A stretch of DNA of 64,000 nucleotides. Origin: Burkholderiaceae bacterium. GTDB lineage: Bacteria; Pseudomonadota; Gammaproteobacteria; Burkholderiales; Burkholderiaceae. The stretch lies in contig CANFOL010000003.1 in the NCBI GenBank assembly GCA_947448695.1, positions 98,674-162,673 on the forward strand, written 5' to 3'. The notes beneath the pieces are model-generated. The model saw nothing but the letters and a program-made list of their open reading frames with translations, did no database searches and was not told the origin of the DNA. The position numbers and the translations under genes are program-made. Of the stretch, positions 1-8,189 are shown in pieces (position 1 is the stretch's first letter; the number at the start of each line of letters is the position of its first letter).

Positions 1-353
1 CGCCTAATTACGATTCAAAAAGTGTGGCTGAAGCCTGTGATAGCTTACAAACATCCAAACTACATCCATCCCTGATGATTGATTTATCACATGCTAATTC
101 TAGTAAACAACACGAGCGTCAAATCATCGTGGCCCAAGACGTGGCAGATCAGCTAAAGTCAAAATCCAAGTCAATCTTTGGCGTAATGATAGAAAGTCAC
201 TTTGAAGGTGGTGCTCAGAAATTCACTCCAGGGAAAGATGATCCAAGCAAACTTCAATACGGTCAAAGTATTACTGATGCCTGTATCAACTGGGATGACT
301 CTGTAAAAACACTCGAAATATTAGCTGAAGGCGTTAGAAAACGTCGTAATTAA
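1..353 (+). CDS. aroG: 3-deoxy-7-phosphoheptulonate (DAHP) synthase, C-terminal part
   Basis: This is the 3' end of a class I DAHP synthase gene; the start lies outside the window. The enzyme condenses phosphoenolpyruvate and erythrose 4-phosphate in the first step of the shikimate pathway. The open frame begins at base 3 with PNYD, and then shows the family's C-terminal features: MIDLSHANSSKQ, GVMIESHFEGGAQ, the YGQSITDACINWDDS block and a basic tail. The aroG-type assignment over aroF or aroH is by general resemblance only. The stop codon directly abuts the stop of the convergent adenosyltransferase gene, leaving no spacer. Confidence 0.9.
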   Translation, partial: PNYDSKSVAEACDSLQTSKLHPSLMIDLSHANSSKQHERQIIVAQDVADQLKSKSKSIFGVMIESHFEGGAQKFTPGKDDPSKLQYGQSITDACINWDDSVKTLEILAEGVRKRRN

Positions 354-923
354 TTATTGCTTGGGGGTTTTATGATGATTCCACAAAATATCTTTACCCC
401 CAGCACTTACATTTAAATATCTAGCTAAGACAAACAATAAATCGGATAAGCGATTAGTGTACTGTCTTGGCGTGTCATTGATTGTTTCTTTAGATCCTAA
501 CTTTACGATAGAACGCTCAGCTCTTCGACATACAGTTCGGCAAATGTGTGCTTGGGCTGCGGCTCGAGTTCCACCAGGAAGAATAAATTCTGATAGTTTA
601 GGTAGTTGTGAATTATAAAGAGCCAATTGCTCATCTAAATAGAGTATTTGATCTGGCTTGAGTAGGGTATATCCAGGTATACAAAGTTCTCCACCCAAAT
701 CAAATAGGTCGTGTTGGATTTGATTAAATAAAGCCCTCATGACCACATCAATGGATGGAGGAAATTCTTCCGTCAATAAAAGCCCAATCTGAGAATTCAA
801 TTCATCGACATCACCCATCGCGCAAATCCGATCATCCGCTTTGTCTATACGGGTCCCATCACCTAAGCCAGTAATTCCAGCATCACCAGTTCGAGTTGCA
901 ATTTGTGTAAGTCGATTTCCCAT
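354..923 (-). CDS. pduO: cob(I)alamin adenosyltransferase, PduO type
   Basis: This 189-residue protein is a PduO-type ATP:corrinoid adenosyltransferase, which transfers the adenosyl group of ATP to cob(I)alamin to make coenzyme B12. The N-terminal nucleotide-binding motif TRTGDAGITGLGDG is intact, and the family helices with RRAERSIVKL and NRLSDLLFVLARYLN lie towards the C terminus. The length fits the family. The gene faces aroG and is divergent from glcD with only 29 bp between the starts, so promoters for one or both genes must lie in neighbouring coding sequence. No cobalamin riboswitch was seen near it. Confidence 0.9.
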   Translation of the reverse strand: MGNRLTQIATRTGDAGITGLGDGTRIDKADDRICAMGDVDELNSQIGLLLTEEFPPSIDVVMRALFNQIQHDLFDLGGELCIPGYTLLKPDQILYLDEQLALYNSQLPKLSEFILPGGTRAAAQAHICRTVCRRAERSIVKLGSKETINDTPRQYTNRLSDLLFVLARYLNVSAGGKDILWNHHKTPKQ

Positions 924-952
924 AAAAGGTATTATAGAGGGATAATTACACT

Positions 953-2437
953 ATGAATGCCATAATTCCACCACTTTTAAAAAGTCGTCAAGATTTTGTG
1001 GTTGGCTTATTAAAGCCAATCTTAGATGAAGACACGCTTCTTTGGGAGCCTGAGGATACCATCCCCTATGAGTGTGATGGTTTAGCCGCTTATCGTCAGA
1101 TGCCTTTAGCAGTTGCTCTTCCTCACACAGAATCTCAAGTGATTGAAATTTTGAAGATTTGTCATGCAAATCATATACCTGTAGTGCCTCGGGGAGCTGG
1201 GACGGGCTTATCGGGTGGTGCAATGCCGATGGCAGATGGCCTCGTCTTATCTTTAGCCAAATTAAAAAAAATCATCGATATTAATCCTCTAGCAAGGACA
1301 GCTACTGTTCAACCAGGGGTCAGAAATCTTGCCATCTCAGAGGCTGTTGCGAAACATCAACTCTACTATGCTCCAGATCCATCCTCTCAAATTGCATGCA
1401 CGATTGGTGGTAACGTTAGCGAAAATTCTGGGGGAGTCCACTGCCTCAAATATGGCTTAACCATACATAACGTTCTTAGAATCCGGGCTATATTGATTAC
1501 CGGTGAAGTAGTTGAATTTGGAGGGCTAGCGCCAGACAGTCCCGGATTAGATTTGTTTTCTATTTTTATTGGTAGTGAGGGCATGTTAGCTTTGGTAACC
1601 GAAGTGACAGTCAAGTTAGTTCCTAAGCCACAGCTGGCAAAAGTAATCATGGCTAGTTTTGATGATATTGAAAAAGGTGGAAATGCCGTTGCGGCTGTTA
1701 TTGGAGCTGGAATTATCCCGGCTGGTTTGGAAATGATGGATCAACCAGCCACAAAAGCAGTTGAAGAATTCGTGCATGCTGGCTATGACGTTGATGCAAA
1801 AACAATTCTTCTTTGTGAATCTGATGGCACTCCAGAAGAAGTTGCAGAAGAAATAGAAAAAATGAGTGCAGTCTTAAAATCTAGTGGTGCATCACGACTT
1901 CAAGTTTCAGAAACTGAAGCTGAACGTTTAAGATTTTGGAGTGGTAGAAAAAATGCTTTTCCTGCAGCAGGTCGTGTATCTCCAGATTATTACTGTATGG
2001 ATGGTACGATTCCGCGACGTCAAATTGCGGAACTGTTAAAACGTATTAAAGATATGGAAAGCAAATATCAGTTGGGATGTATGAATGTCTTTCATGCAGG
2101 GGATGGTAATATGCATCCGCTCATACTGTTTAACGGCGCTGATCACTCCGAATGGCGTCGTGCGGAAGATTTTGGTTCAGAAATTCTAGAAACTTGTGTT
2201 GAATTGGGTGGCACAATCACGGGTGAACATGGGGTAGGTATAGAAAAAATTAATTCTATGTGTGTTCAATTTTCCGAGTTAGAAAGAAATTTATTCTGGT
2301 CTATTAAAGAGTCATTTGATCCACAAAAATTATTAAATCCTGATAAAGCAATTCCAACATTAAATCGATGTGCTGAATATGGTCGTGTAAGAATCAGTAA
2401 TGGTGTAATTCCTCATCCAGATTTAGAACGTTTTTAA
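953..2437 (+). CDS. glcD: glycolate oxidase subunit GlcD (FAD-linked)
   Basis: This 494-residue protein is the FAD-binding catalytic subunit of glycolate dehydrogenase, which oxidises glycolate to glyoxylate and passes electrons on through GlcEF. The PCMH-type FAD domain shows PRGAGTGLSGGA at residues 79-90 and the GGNVSENSGG loop. The C-terminal FAD-oxidase domain shows HAGDGNMHP and TGEHGVGIEK. It starts the run glcD-glcE-glcF-yggS-proC, whose genes are 2-14 bp apart. FAD-linked D-lactate dehydrogenases share this fold; the adjacent glcE and glcF make glycolate oxidase the better call. No glcC-type regulator is adjacent. Confidence 0.93.
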   Translation: MNAIIPPLLKSRQDFVVGLLKPILDEDTLLWEPEDTIPYECDGLAAYRQMPLAVALPHTESQVIEILKICHANHIPVVPRGAGTGLSGGAMPMADGLVLSLAKLKKIIDINPLARTATVQPGVRNLAISEAVAKHQLYYAPDPSSQIACTIGGNVSENSGGVHCLKYGLTIHNVLRIRAILITGEVVEFGGLAPDSPGLDLFSIFIGSEGMLALVTEVTVKLVPKPQLAKVIMASFDDIEKGGNAVAAVIGAGIIPAGLEMMDQPATKAVEEFVHAGYDVDAKTILLCESDGTPEEVAEEIEKMSAVLKSSGASRLQVSETEAERLRFWSGRKNAFPAAGRVSPDYYCMDGTIPRRQIAELLKRIKDMESKYQLGCMNVFHAGDGNMHPLILFNGADHSEWRRAEDFGSEILETCVELGGTITGEHGVGIEKINSMCVQFSELERNLFWSIKESFDPQKLLNPDKAIPTLNRCAEYGRVRISNGVIPHPDLERF

Positions 2438-2451
2438 TATCCCTATCATTT

Positions 2452-3555
2452 ATGCAAGTTGTACTGAATCTATTTAAAGAACAAATACAATCCGCTATTT
2501 CCAAGCAGAAAACAATTAACATCTGCGGTGGAAATACCAAGAATTGGTATGGAGATCTACCAAGTGGGGATGTATTAAACACCAAACAATATTCTGGTAT
2601 TTTGGATTACCAGCCAGAAGAGCTCGTGATTACAGCATGTGCAGGAACCCCTTTAAAAGAAGTTGAATTAGCATTAGCCTCTAAAAATCAGTACTTTCCA
2701 TTTGAACCTCCACATTATGGCGAGAACGCCACCATTGGTGGCATGATTGCGGCTGGTTTAGCGGGTCCTGGCCGGGGTCAATTTGGAGGTCTCAGAGACT
2801 ATGTTCTTGGGACAAAAATAATGGATGGTAACAGTCAGATCTTATCCTTTGGTGGTAAGGTTATGAAAAATGTGGCCGGTTATGATGTCTCACGTTTAAT
2901 GCCTGGCTCTTTAGGTACTTTAGCCTTGATTCTTGAAGTATCAATCAAAGTTTTGCCTCTTCCAGCAAGAACTGAAACTTTAAAGTTTCACATCCAAGCA
3001 AGTCAAGCAATTCATCAAATGAATGCTTGGGCTAGTCAACCCCTACCTTTATCCGCTAGCACTTGGATAGGTAACTCTCAAAATGGTGAGCTATGGATTC
3101 GACTCGCTGGAGCAAATGCGGCAGTCGAGGCAGCAATCCATAAAATGCAACAACTTTTTCCTGCTCAAGTAATTGATACTCATCAAGCTCGTCAATTTTG
3201 GGAGAGTATTCGGGAACAAACTCATCCATTCTTTGAAAATTCAAACGAGAACTTGTGGCGATTTGCTGTTAATCCACTATCAGAGCCTTTTACAACTGGA
3301 CATCCAACAATGATGGAATGGTTTGGTGGTCAACGTTGGATCAAAGGAAATTTAAATCACGAAGAGGCTCAAAGTATTGCAGCTCAACACCAAGGCTATG
3401 CAACTTTATATAGAAATAATAATCAATGCTCTGGTAGTGTATTTACATCAATTACCGCAAACCCTCTTACTGCTCCTCTAGCAATAGTTCAAAAAAGGGT
3501 GCAAAATGCCTTTGACCCACATGGGGTTTTCCGAACTGGAAGAATGCCTTATTAA
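2452..3555 (+). CDS. glcE: glycolate oxidase subunit GlcE (FAD-binding)
   Basis: This 367-residue protein is the second flavin-binding subunit of the glycolate dehydrogenase complex. It has a single PCMH-type FAD-binding region, with the ATIGGMIAAGLAGPGRG stretch around residues 93-109, and a short C-terminal domain, as expected for GlcE rather than the longer GlcD. The start follows glcD by 14 bp and the stop precedes glcF by 3 bp, so the three genes are probably co-transcribed. No strong Shine-Dalgarno is visible before the start, so translational coupling to glcD is likely. Confidence 0.9.
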   Translation: MQVVLNLFKEQIQSAISKQKTINICGGNTKNWYGDLPSGDVLNTKQYSGILDYQPEELVITACAGTPLKEVELALASKNQYFPFEPPHYGENATIGGMIAAGLAGPGRGQFGGLRDYVLGTKIMDGNSQILSFGGKVMKNVAGYDVSRLMPGSLGTLALILEVSIKVLPLPARTETLKFHIQASQAIHQMNAWASQPLPLSASTWIGNSQNGELWIRLAGANAAVEAAIHKMQQLFPAQVIDTHQARQFWESIREQTHPFFENSNENLWRFAVNPLSEPFTTGHPTMMEWFGGQRWIKGNLNHEEAQSIAAQHQGYATLYRNNNQCSGSVFTSITANPLTAPLAIVQKRVQNAFDPHGVFRTGRMPY

Positions 3556-3558
3556 CTT

Positions 3559-4815
3559 ATGCAAACCGATTTATCTCCACATTTATTAAATCATCCTGAA
3601 GGATTAGAAGCCCAAAAACTTTTATCCAACTGCGTCCATTGTGGCTTTTGTACAGCTACTTGCCCAACATACCAGCTTTTAGGTGATGAACTAGATGGCC
3701 CACGTGGGCGTATTTATCTCATCAAACAAATGGCTGAAGGTGCAATCGCTACTGAAAAAACGCGGACTCATTTAGATCGTTGTTTAACGTGTCGAAATTG
3801 TGAAAGTACTTGTCCTAGCGGAGTTCAATACGGACATCTCTTAGATATTGGCAGAAAGTGGGCGGAAGAGCAAACTCCTCCAAGACCCATTCAAGAACGT
3901 GTTGTAAGGTGGTTATTAAAAGAAACATTAACCAGGCCAGAAATTTTTGACCCTGCCATGAAAATAGGCCGAGCAATAAAACCTGTCTTACCTAAATCAC
4001 TGCAGAAAAAAATTCCAGAATCTTTACTTAGTGGTTCAGCTAAGAGTTACCAACCTGTGGCGTTTAAAGAAAAAATGTTGTTTTTAGCAGGTTGTGTTCA
4101 ACCAAGTATGTTGCCGAATATCAACCAAGCAACTCAACGCGTTCTAAATTTTTTACAGATTGATCTGATTGCTCCAAAATCTGCGGGTTGTTGTGGAGCA
4201 TTAAAACACCATTTAAATGATCACGCCGGCGGTCAAGTCGAGATGCGAAGAAATATTGATGCATGGTGGCCAATCATTGAAAAAGAAAATATTTCCGCTA
4301 TAGTAATGAATGCTTCAGGGTGTGGGGTCATGGTCAAAGACTATGGATATCTTTTACGAGATGATCCTCAATATGCTGCTAAGGCTCTAAAAATTAGCTC
4401 AATGACTAAGGATATTTGTGAAATTTTGCCTGATTACATCGACCAACTAAAGGCAAAAATTGGTTCTGAAGCAAAAACTGGTTTAACTTATCATCCCCCC
4501 TGTACCCTTCAACATGGTCAAAAAATTCAGGGTAAAGTAGAGGATATACTTTCACAATTAGGTGTCAAAATCAATCTCTGTGAGGATAGTCACCTTTGCT
4601 GCGGCTCTGCAGGGACGTACTCTATTCTGCAAGACTCGTTATCATCTCAATTGCGTGAACAAAAATTGACTCGCCTGATGCAAGCATGCCAAACCAATAA
4701 TTCAGAATATATTGTGTCAGGTAATATTGGTTGTATTACACACCTGCAAAATGATCAGCTTCCAGTGACGCATTGGATTGAAATTGTTGATCAATTAATT
4801 TTAAAAGCATCCTAA
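3559..4815 (+). CDS. glcF: glycolate oxidase iron-sulfur subunit GlcF
   Basis: This 418-residue protein is the iron-sulfur subunit that carries electrons from the flavin subunits towards the quinone pool. Two 4Fe-4S clusters are visible near the N terminus (cysteines 25, 28, 31, 35 and 75, 78, 81, 85, each followed by proline). Two CCG-type domains follow, with GCCGALKHH and LCCGSAGTYS. This is the standard GlcF architecture and length. It is the third gene of the glcDEF run and is followed after 4 bp by yggS. Confidence 0.93.
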   Translation: MQTDLSPHLLNHPEGLEAQKLLSNCVHCGFCTATCPTYQLLGDELDGPRGRIYLIKQMAEGAIATEKTRTHLDRCLTCRNCESTCPSGVQYGHLLDIGRKWAEEQTPPRPIQERVVRWLLKETLTRPEIFDPAMKIGRAIKPVLPKSLQKKIPESLLSGSAKSYQPVAFKEKMLFLAGCVQPSMLPNINQATQRVLNFLQIDLIAPKSAGCCGALKHHLNDHAGGQVEMRRNIDAWWPIIEKENISAIVMNASGCGVMVKDYGYLLRDDPQYAAKALKISSMTKDICEILPDYIDQLKAKIGSEAKTGLTYHPPCTLQHGQKIQGKVEDILSQLGVKINLCEDSHLCCGSAGTYSILQDSLSSQLREQKLTRLMQACQTNNSEYIVSGNIGCITHLQNDQLPVTHWIEIVDQLILKAS

Positions 4816-4819
4816 TCTG

Positions 4820-5545
4820 ATGAACTCCATTTCAGAAAATCTTTTATTAGTAAATAATCGTATTCAACTTGCTTGTAAACATGCTAACAGGGATAAAAAG
4901 GATGTGGGCTTAGTTGCTGTGTCAAAAAAGCACTCCGTAGAACAAGTAAGAGCCGCTTTTGAAGCAGGTCAATTTAGTTTTGCAGAAAACTATGTCCAAG
5001 AAGGCGTAAATAAAATTGGCTCCTTACAGGATATCCGCAATCAAATAACTTGGCATTTTATAGGTCCAATCCAAAGTAATAAAACCCGCTTTATTGCCGA
5101 GTCATTTGATTGGGTACAAAGTATCGACCGCCTAAAGATTGCCGAAAGACTTTCTGAGCAAAGACCTAGCGATTTGGCTGACTTAAATATCTGTTTACAA
5201 GTCAATATTTCTGGCGAGTCCTCAAAAAGTGGGGTATCCCCTAGAGAGGCTTTGTTGACTTGTTTAGAATTAACTGAACTACCAAACTTATCTCTTAGAG
5301 GTTTAATGGCTATCCCTGAACCAGGTGCATCGTTACAATCGATGAAAGAGTTTCAGCAATTATTTATTGAAATACAAAAACATTTAAAAAAATACCAATT
5401 CAAAAATCAATTTGATACTTTATCGATTGGGATGTCAGATGACCTAGAGCAATCAATACAAGCAGGTAGTACGATGGTTAGAATTGGGACTGCTATATTT
5501 GGTACCCGAAATATTGAAGAAGATAAGGAAGACTTAAATACTTAA
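4820..5545 (+). CDS. yggS: pyridoxal phosphate homeostasis protein (YggS/PLPBP family)
   Basis: This 241-residue protein belongs to the PLP-binding YggS/PROSC family. These are single-domain TIM-barrel proteins without known enzymatic activity that help balance vitamin B6 and amino-acid pools. The PLP lysine motif AVSKKH places the lysine at residue 36. The family signature near the C terminus, LSIGMSDDLEQSIQAGST followed by VRIG, is intact. It sits between glcF and proC; yggS beside proC is a common pairing in proteobacteria. Confidence 0.92.
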   Translation: MNSISENLLLVNNRIQLACKHANRDKKDVGLVAVSKKHSVEQVRAAFEAGQFSFAENYVQEGVNKIGSLQDIRNQITWHFIGPIQSNKTRFIAESFDWVQSIDRLKIAERLSEQRPSDLADLNICLQVNISGESSKSGVSPREALLTCLELTELPNLSLRGLMAIPEPGASLQSMKEFQQLFIEIQKHLKKYQFKNQFDTLSIGMSDDLEQSIQAGSTMVRIGTAIFGTRNIEEDKEDLNT

Positions 5546-5547
5546 CA

Positions 5548-6399
5548 ATGGCTGAATCTGGACAAATCAAAATTTCATTTCTAGGCGGTGGCAATATGGC
5601 CAGCGCTATGATCAGTGGCTTAATACAGCAAGGTTTTTTACCTAACAATTTATTAGCTATAGACCCACTCCCAACCGCACGAAATTATTTGTATGAACAA
5701 TTTAAGATTCGTACTGCAACTGATGTCTCTCAATGTGAAAACTTTCTTGAGGTTTCTCAATTAATTGTTTTATGTGTCAAGCCTCAACAACTCTTAGAGG
5801 CAATTACTCAATTGAATATAAGCCTGACGCATTTGTCAGGCCCACAAGTACTGACTCTCAGTATTGTTGCTGGGGTTAAGATTGCTGACATCGCCAAACA
5901 ATTAGGTCATTCACGAATCGTACGTGCTATGCCAAATACGCCCGCACTGATTCAAAAAGGAATTACAGGTTTATACGCTGGTCAACATGTTAATCAACAA
6001 GATATTCAATTGATTAATATGGTTTGTCAGTCTATCGGTGCTTCTATTTGGGTGAATCATGAAGTCCTATTAGATGCAGTGACTGCAATCTCTGGCAGTG
6101 GTCCTGCTTATGTTTTTTCTATGATTGAACACCTTACAAACAGTGGTCTTAAGTTAGGGCTAACAGCTGAACAAGCTAAATTACTAGCGACCCATACTGT
6201 AATTGGAGCAGGTCAATTAGCCTTAACTTCTGCAGATTCAGCAAGTCAATTAAGAGAGAAAGTTACCTCAAAAGGTGGTACTACTTTTGCGGCTTTAGAA
6301 ATACTAAATCAACGATCTTGGGGTGAGGCTTTAGAAGAAGCAGTCCAGGCTGCTAATCAACGCGCTAAAGAAATGGGTGAGGAATTTAGTAAAAAGTAA
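5548..6399 (+). CDS. proC: pyrroline-5-carboxylate reductase
   Basis: This 283-residue enzyme carries out the last step of proline synthesis, the NAD(P)H-dependent reduction of 1-pyrroline-5-carboxylate. The N-terminal Rossmann motif FLGGGNMASAMI and the C-terminal dimerisation and substrate segment DAVTAISGSGPAYVF are both intact, and the length is normal. It follows yggS by 2 bp and ends the glcDEF-yggS-proC run. It meets the convergent ubiA gene stop to stop with no spacer, so no dedicated terminator fits between them. Confidence 0.94.
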   Translation: MAESGQIKISFLGGGNMASAMISGLIQQGFLPNNLLAIDPLPTARNYLYEQFKIRTATDVSQCENFLEVSQLIVLCVKPQQLLEAITQLNISLTHLSGPQVLTLSIVAGVKIADIAKQLGHSRIVRAMPNTPALIQKGITGLYAGQHVNQQDIQLINMVCQSIGASIWVNHEVLLDAVTAISGSGPAYVFSMIEHLTNSGLKLGLTAEQAKLLATHTVIGAGQLALTSADSASQLREKVTSKGGTTFAALEILNQRSWGEALEEAVQAANQRAKEMGEEFSKK

Positions 6400-7263
6400 C
6401 TATCTCAAATAATAAGCTAAAGCTACACCTAAAAAAAGTATGGCTCCCAGCCAATTATTATGATTAAACGCTGCAAAACATTTCATGCGATCTCTCGTTT
6501 TCACCAGAGTATAGTGATAGGCCGCGCAAAGTATCGCCCCTACCCAACCAATCCAAAACCATACATTCAGGTTTTCTAGACTGGCTAAAAAAGCCATAAT
6601 TGCAAAAAATAAAATATAGCAAGTCAATATCGCAGTGACTTCATAATGGCCAAAAGTAATCGCCGATGTTTTAATGCCAATTTTTATATCATCATCTCGA
6701 TCAACCATTGCATAAGCAGTGTCATAGGCGATCGCCCAAAAGATATTACCGAGTAACATCAGCCATGCTTGCCAAGGAACTGAATTTAATTCAGCCGCAT
6801 AAGACATTGGAATTCCAAATCCAAACGCAACTCCCAATACGGCTTGAGGCATCGAAAAAAATCGCTTAGTAAATGGATATATTACGGCGATCAATAATGC
6901 AACAAAAGATAATTGTATTGTTAACCAATTCAGGCGTAAAACTAAAACAAAGGCAAGTAAAGCTAATGTTCCGGCAACTATTAATGTTTCTTTCCCACTA
7001 ATCTTTCCTGAGGTGAGAGGCCTTTTTTCAGTTCGTTTTACATATCGATCAAAATCACGATCAGCGAAGTCATTTACTGCACATCCAGCACTTCGCATCA
7101 GTAAAGTCCCGCAAGAAAATATCAAGATATGTTCGATTGAAGGCTGCCCATGACTTGCAAACCATAGTGCCCAAAGTGTTGGCCAAAGAAGTAAAACAGT
7201 TCCTATAGGCTTATGCAGTCGAACCAAATAAGCGTATTGAGTGAGTCGATCAATCAAACTCAT
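6400..7263 (-). CDS. ubiA: 4-hydroxybenzoate octaprenyltransferase
   Basis: This 287-residue integral membrane enzyme attaches the polyprenyl tail to 4-hydroxybenzoate in ubiquinone synthesis. The two aspartate-rich Mg-diphosphate motifs of UbiA are visible: NDFADRDFD at residues 64-72, and the DTAYAMVDRDDDIKIG segment in the second half. Multiple hydrophobic helices lie between and after them. The gene follows oxyR by 1 bp on the same strand, so recG, oxyR and ubiA may be one transcription unit. Confidence 0.95.
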   Translation of the reverse strand: MSLIDRLTQYAYLVRLHKPIGTVLLLWPTLWALWFASHGQPSIEHILIFSCGTLLMRSAGCAVNDFADRDFDRYVKRTEKRPLTSGKISGKETLIVAGTLALLAFVLVLRLNWLTIQLSFVALLIAVIYPFTKRFFSMPQAVLGVAFGFGIPMSYAAELNSVPWQAWLMLLGNIFWAIAYDTAYAMVDRDDDIKIGIKTSAITFGHYEVTAILTCYILFFAIMAFLASLENLNVWFWIGWVGAILCAAYHYTLVKTRDRMKCFAAFNHNNWLGAILFLGVALAYYLR

Positions 7264-7264
7264 C

Positions 7265-8188
7265 TTATAGCCACTTCACATCACTTAATTGACAGTATTT
7301 AACAGTCTTTGCAAGTGCATTAACTGCTGGAGATCGAACGTGCCCTTTCCGATAGACCAAAACGACTCGTCTAGACGGCTGTGGATCTACAAATGGCACA
7401 TATTTCACCAAGGTTTCTTTAAGATGGTTTGAGGAAACCGCGGCACTTGGTAATACTGAAATTCCAATACCACCCATCACCATTTGGCGAATCGTTTCTA
7501 AAGAAGATCCTTCATAATTTTTAGGTCCTTCTTCAGATAAAAATTTTGCACGATTTAGTTCAGGACATACTTGCAACACATGATCTCTAAAGCAATGCCC
7601 CGCGCCTAAAAGAAGCATATTCTGAGATGCTAATTCTTGCGGCTCAATGGCAGATCGATTGTTCCACTCATGGGTAGCTGGTACTGTAACTATATAAGGC
7701 TCATCGTATAGGGCGATAATTTCTAAACCAGCTGTATTGAAAGGCTCTGCCAAAATTGCACAATCCAATTCGTCTTGTTTAATCATTTCTAAAATAGAAG
7801 CTGTAAATGTCTCATATAGAAATAATGGAATTTCAGGCAAACTATCTTTTGTCTGTCTCACTAGGCTAGGTAATAAATAAGGTGCAATCGTATAAATTGC
7901 ACCTAAGCGCAACGGCCCTTTCATTGGATCAACTCCAATTTTTGCCATTTCTGAAAAACGCTTCGCTTCATCTAAGACACGATGTGCCTGCTCAATTAAT
8001 AATTTTCCTTGTGGAGTTAAAGTAATATCTCCTGAGTGTCTTTGAAAAATTTGCACCCCAAGTTCATCTTCTAATTTTTTGACGGCTACTGACAAGGTAG
8101 GTTGAGAAACAAAACAAATTTGTGAGGCACGACCAAAATGCTTTTCTTTTGCTACAGCCACAATGTATCGAAGTTCAGTAAGCGTCAT
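7265..8188 (-). CDS. oxyR: OxyR, peroxide-sensing LysR-family regulator
   Basis: This 307-residue LysR-type regulator has an N-terminal winged helix-turn-helix (about residues 1-60) and a periplasmic-binding-like sensor domain. The redox pair of OxyR is present: cysteines fall at residues 199 and 208 in GHCFRDHVLQVC, the numbering of the E. coli protein. That supports OxyR over a generic LysR assignment. The family activates peroxide-defence genes when the disulfide forms. It sits between recG (1 bp upstream) and ubiA. No katG or ahpC is next to it in this window. Confidence 0.93.
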   Translation of the reverse strand: MTLTELRYIVAVAKEKHFGRASQICFVSQPTLSVAVKKLEDELGVQIFQRHSGDITLTPQGKLLIEQAHRVLDEAKRFSEMAKIGVDPMKGPLRLGAIYTIAPYLLPSLVRQTKDSLPEIPLFLYETFTASILEMIKQDELDCAILAEPFNTAGLEIIALYDEPYIVTVPATHEWNNRSAIEPQELASQNMLLLGAGHCFRDHVLQVCPELNRAKFLSEEGPKNYEGSSLETIRQMVMGGIGISVLPSAAVSSNHLKETLVKYVPFVDPQPSRRVVLVYRKGHVRSPAVNALAKTVKYCQLSDVKWL

Positions 8189-8189
8189 T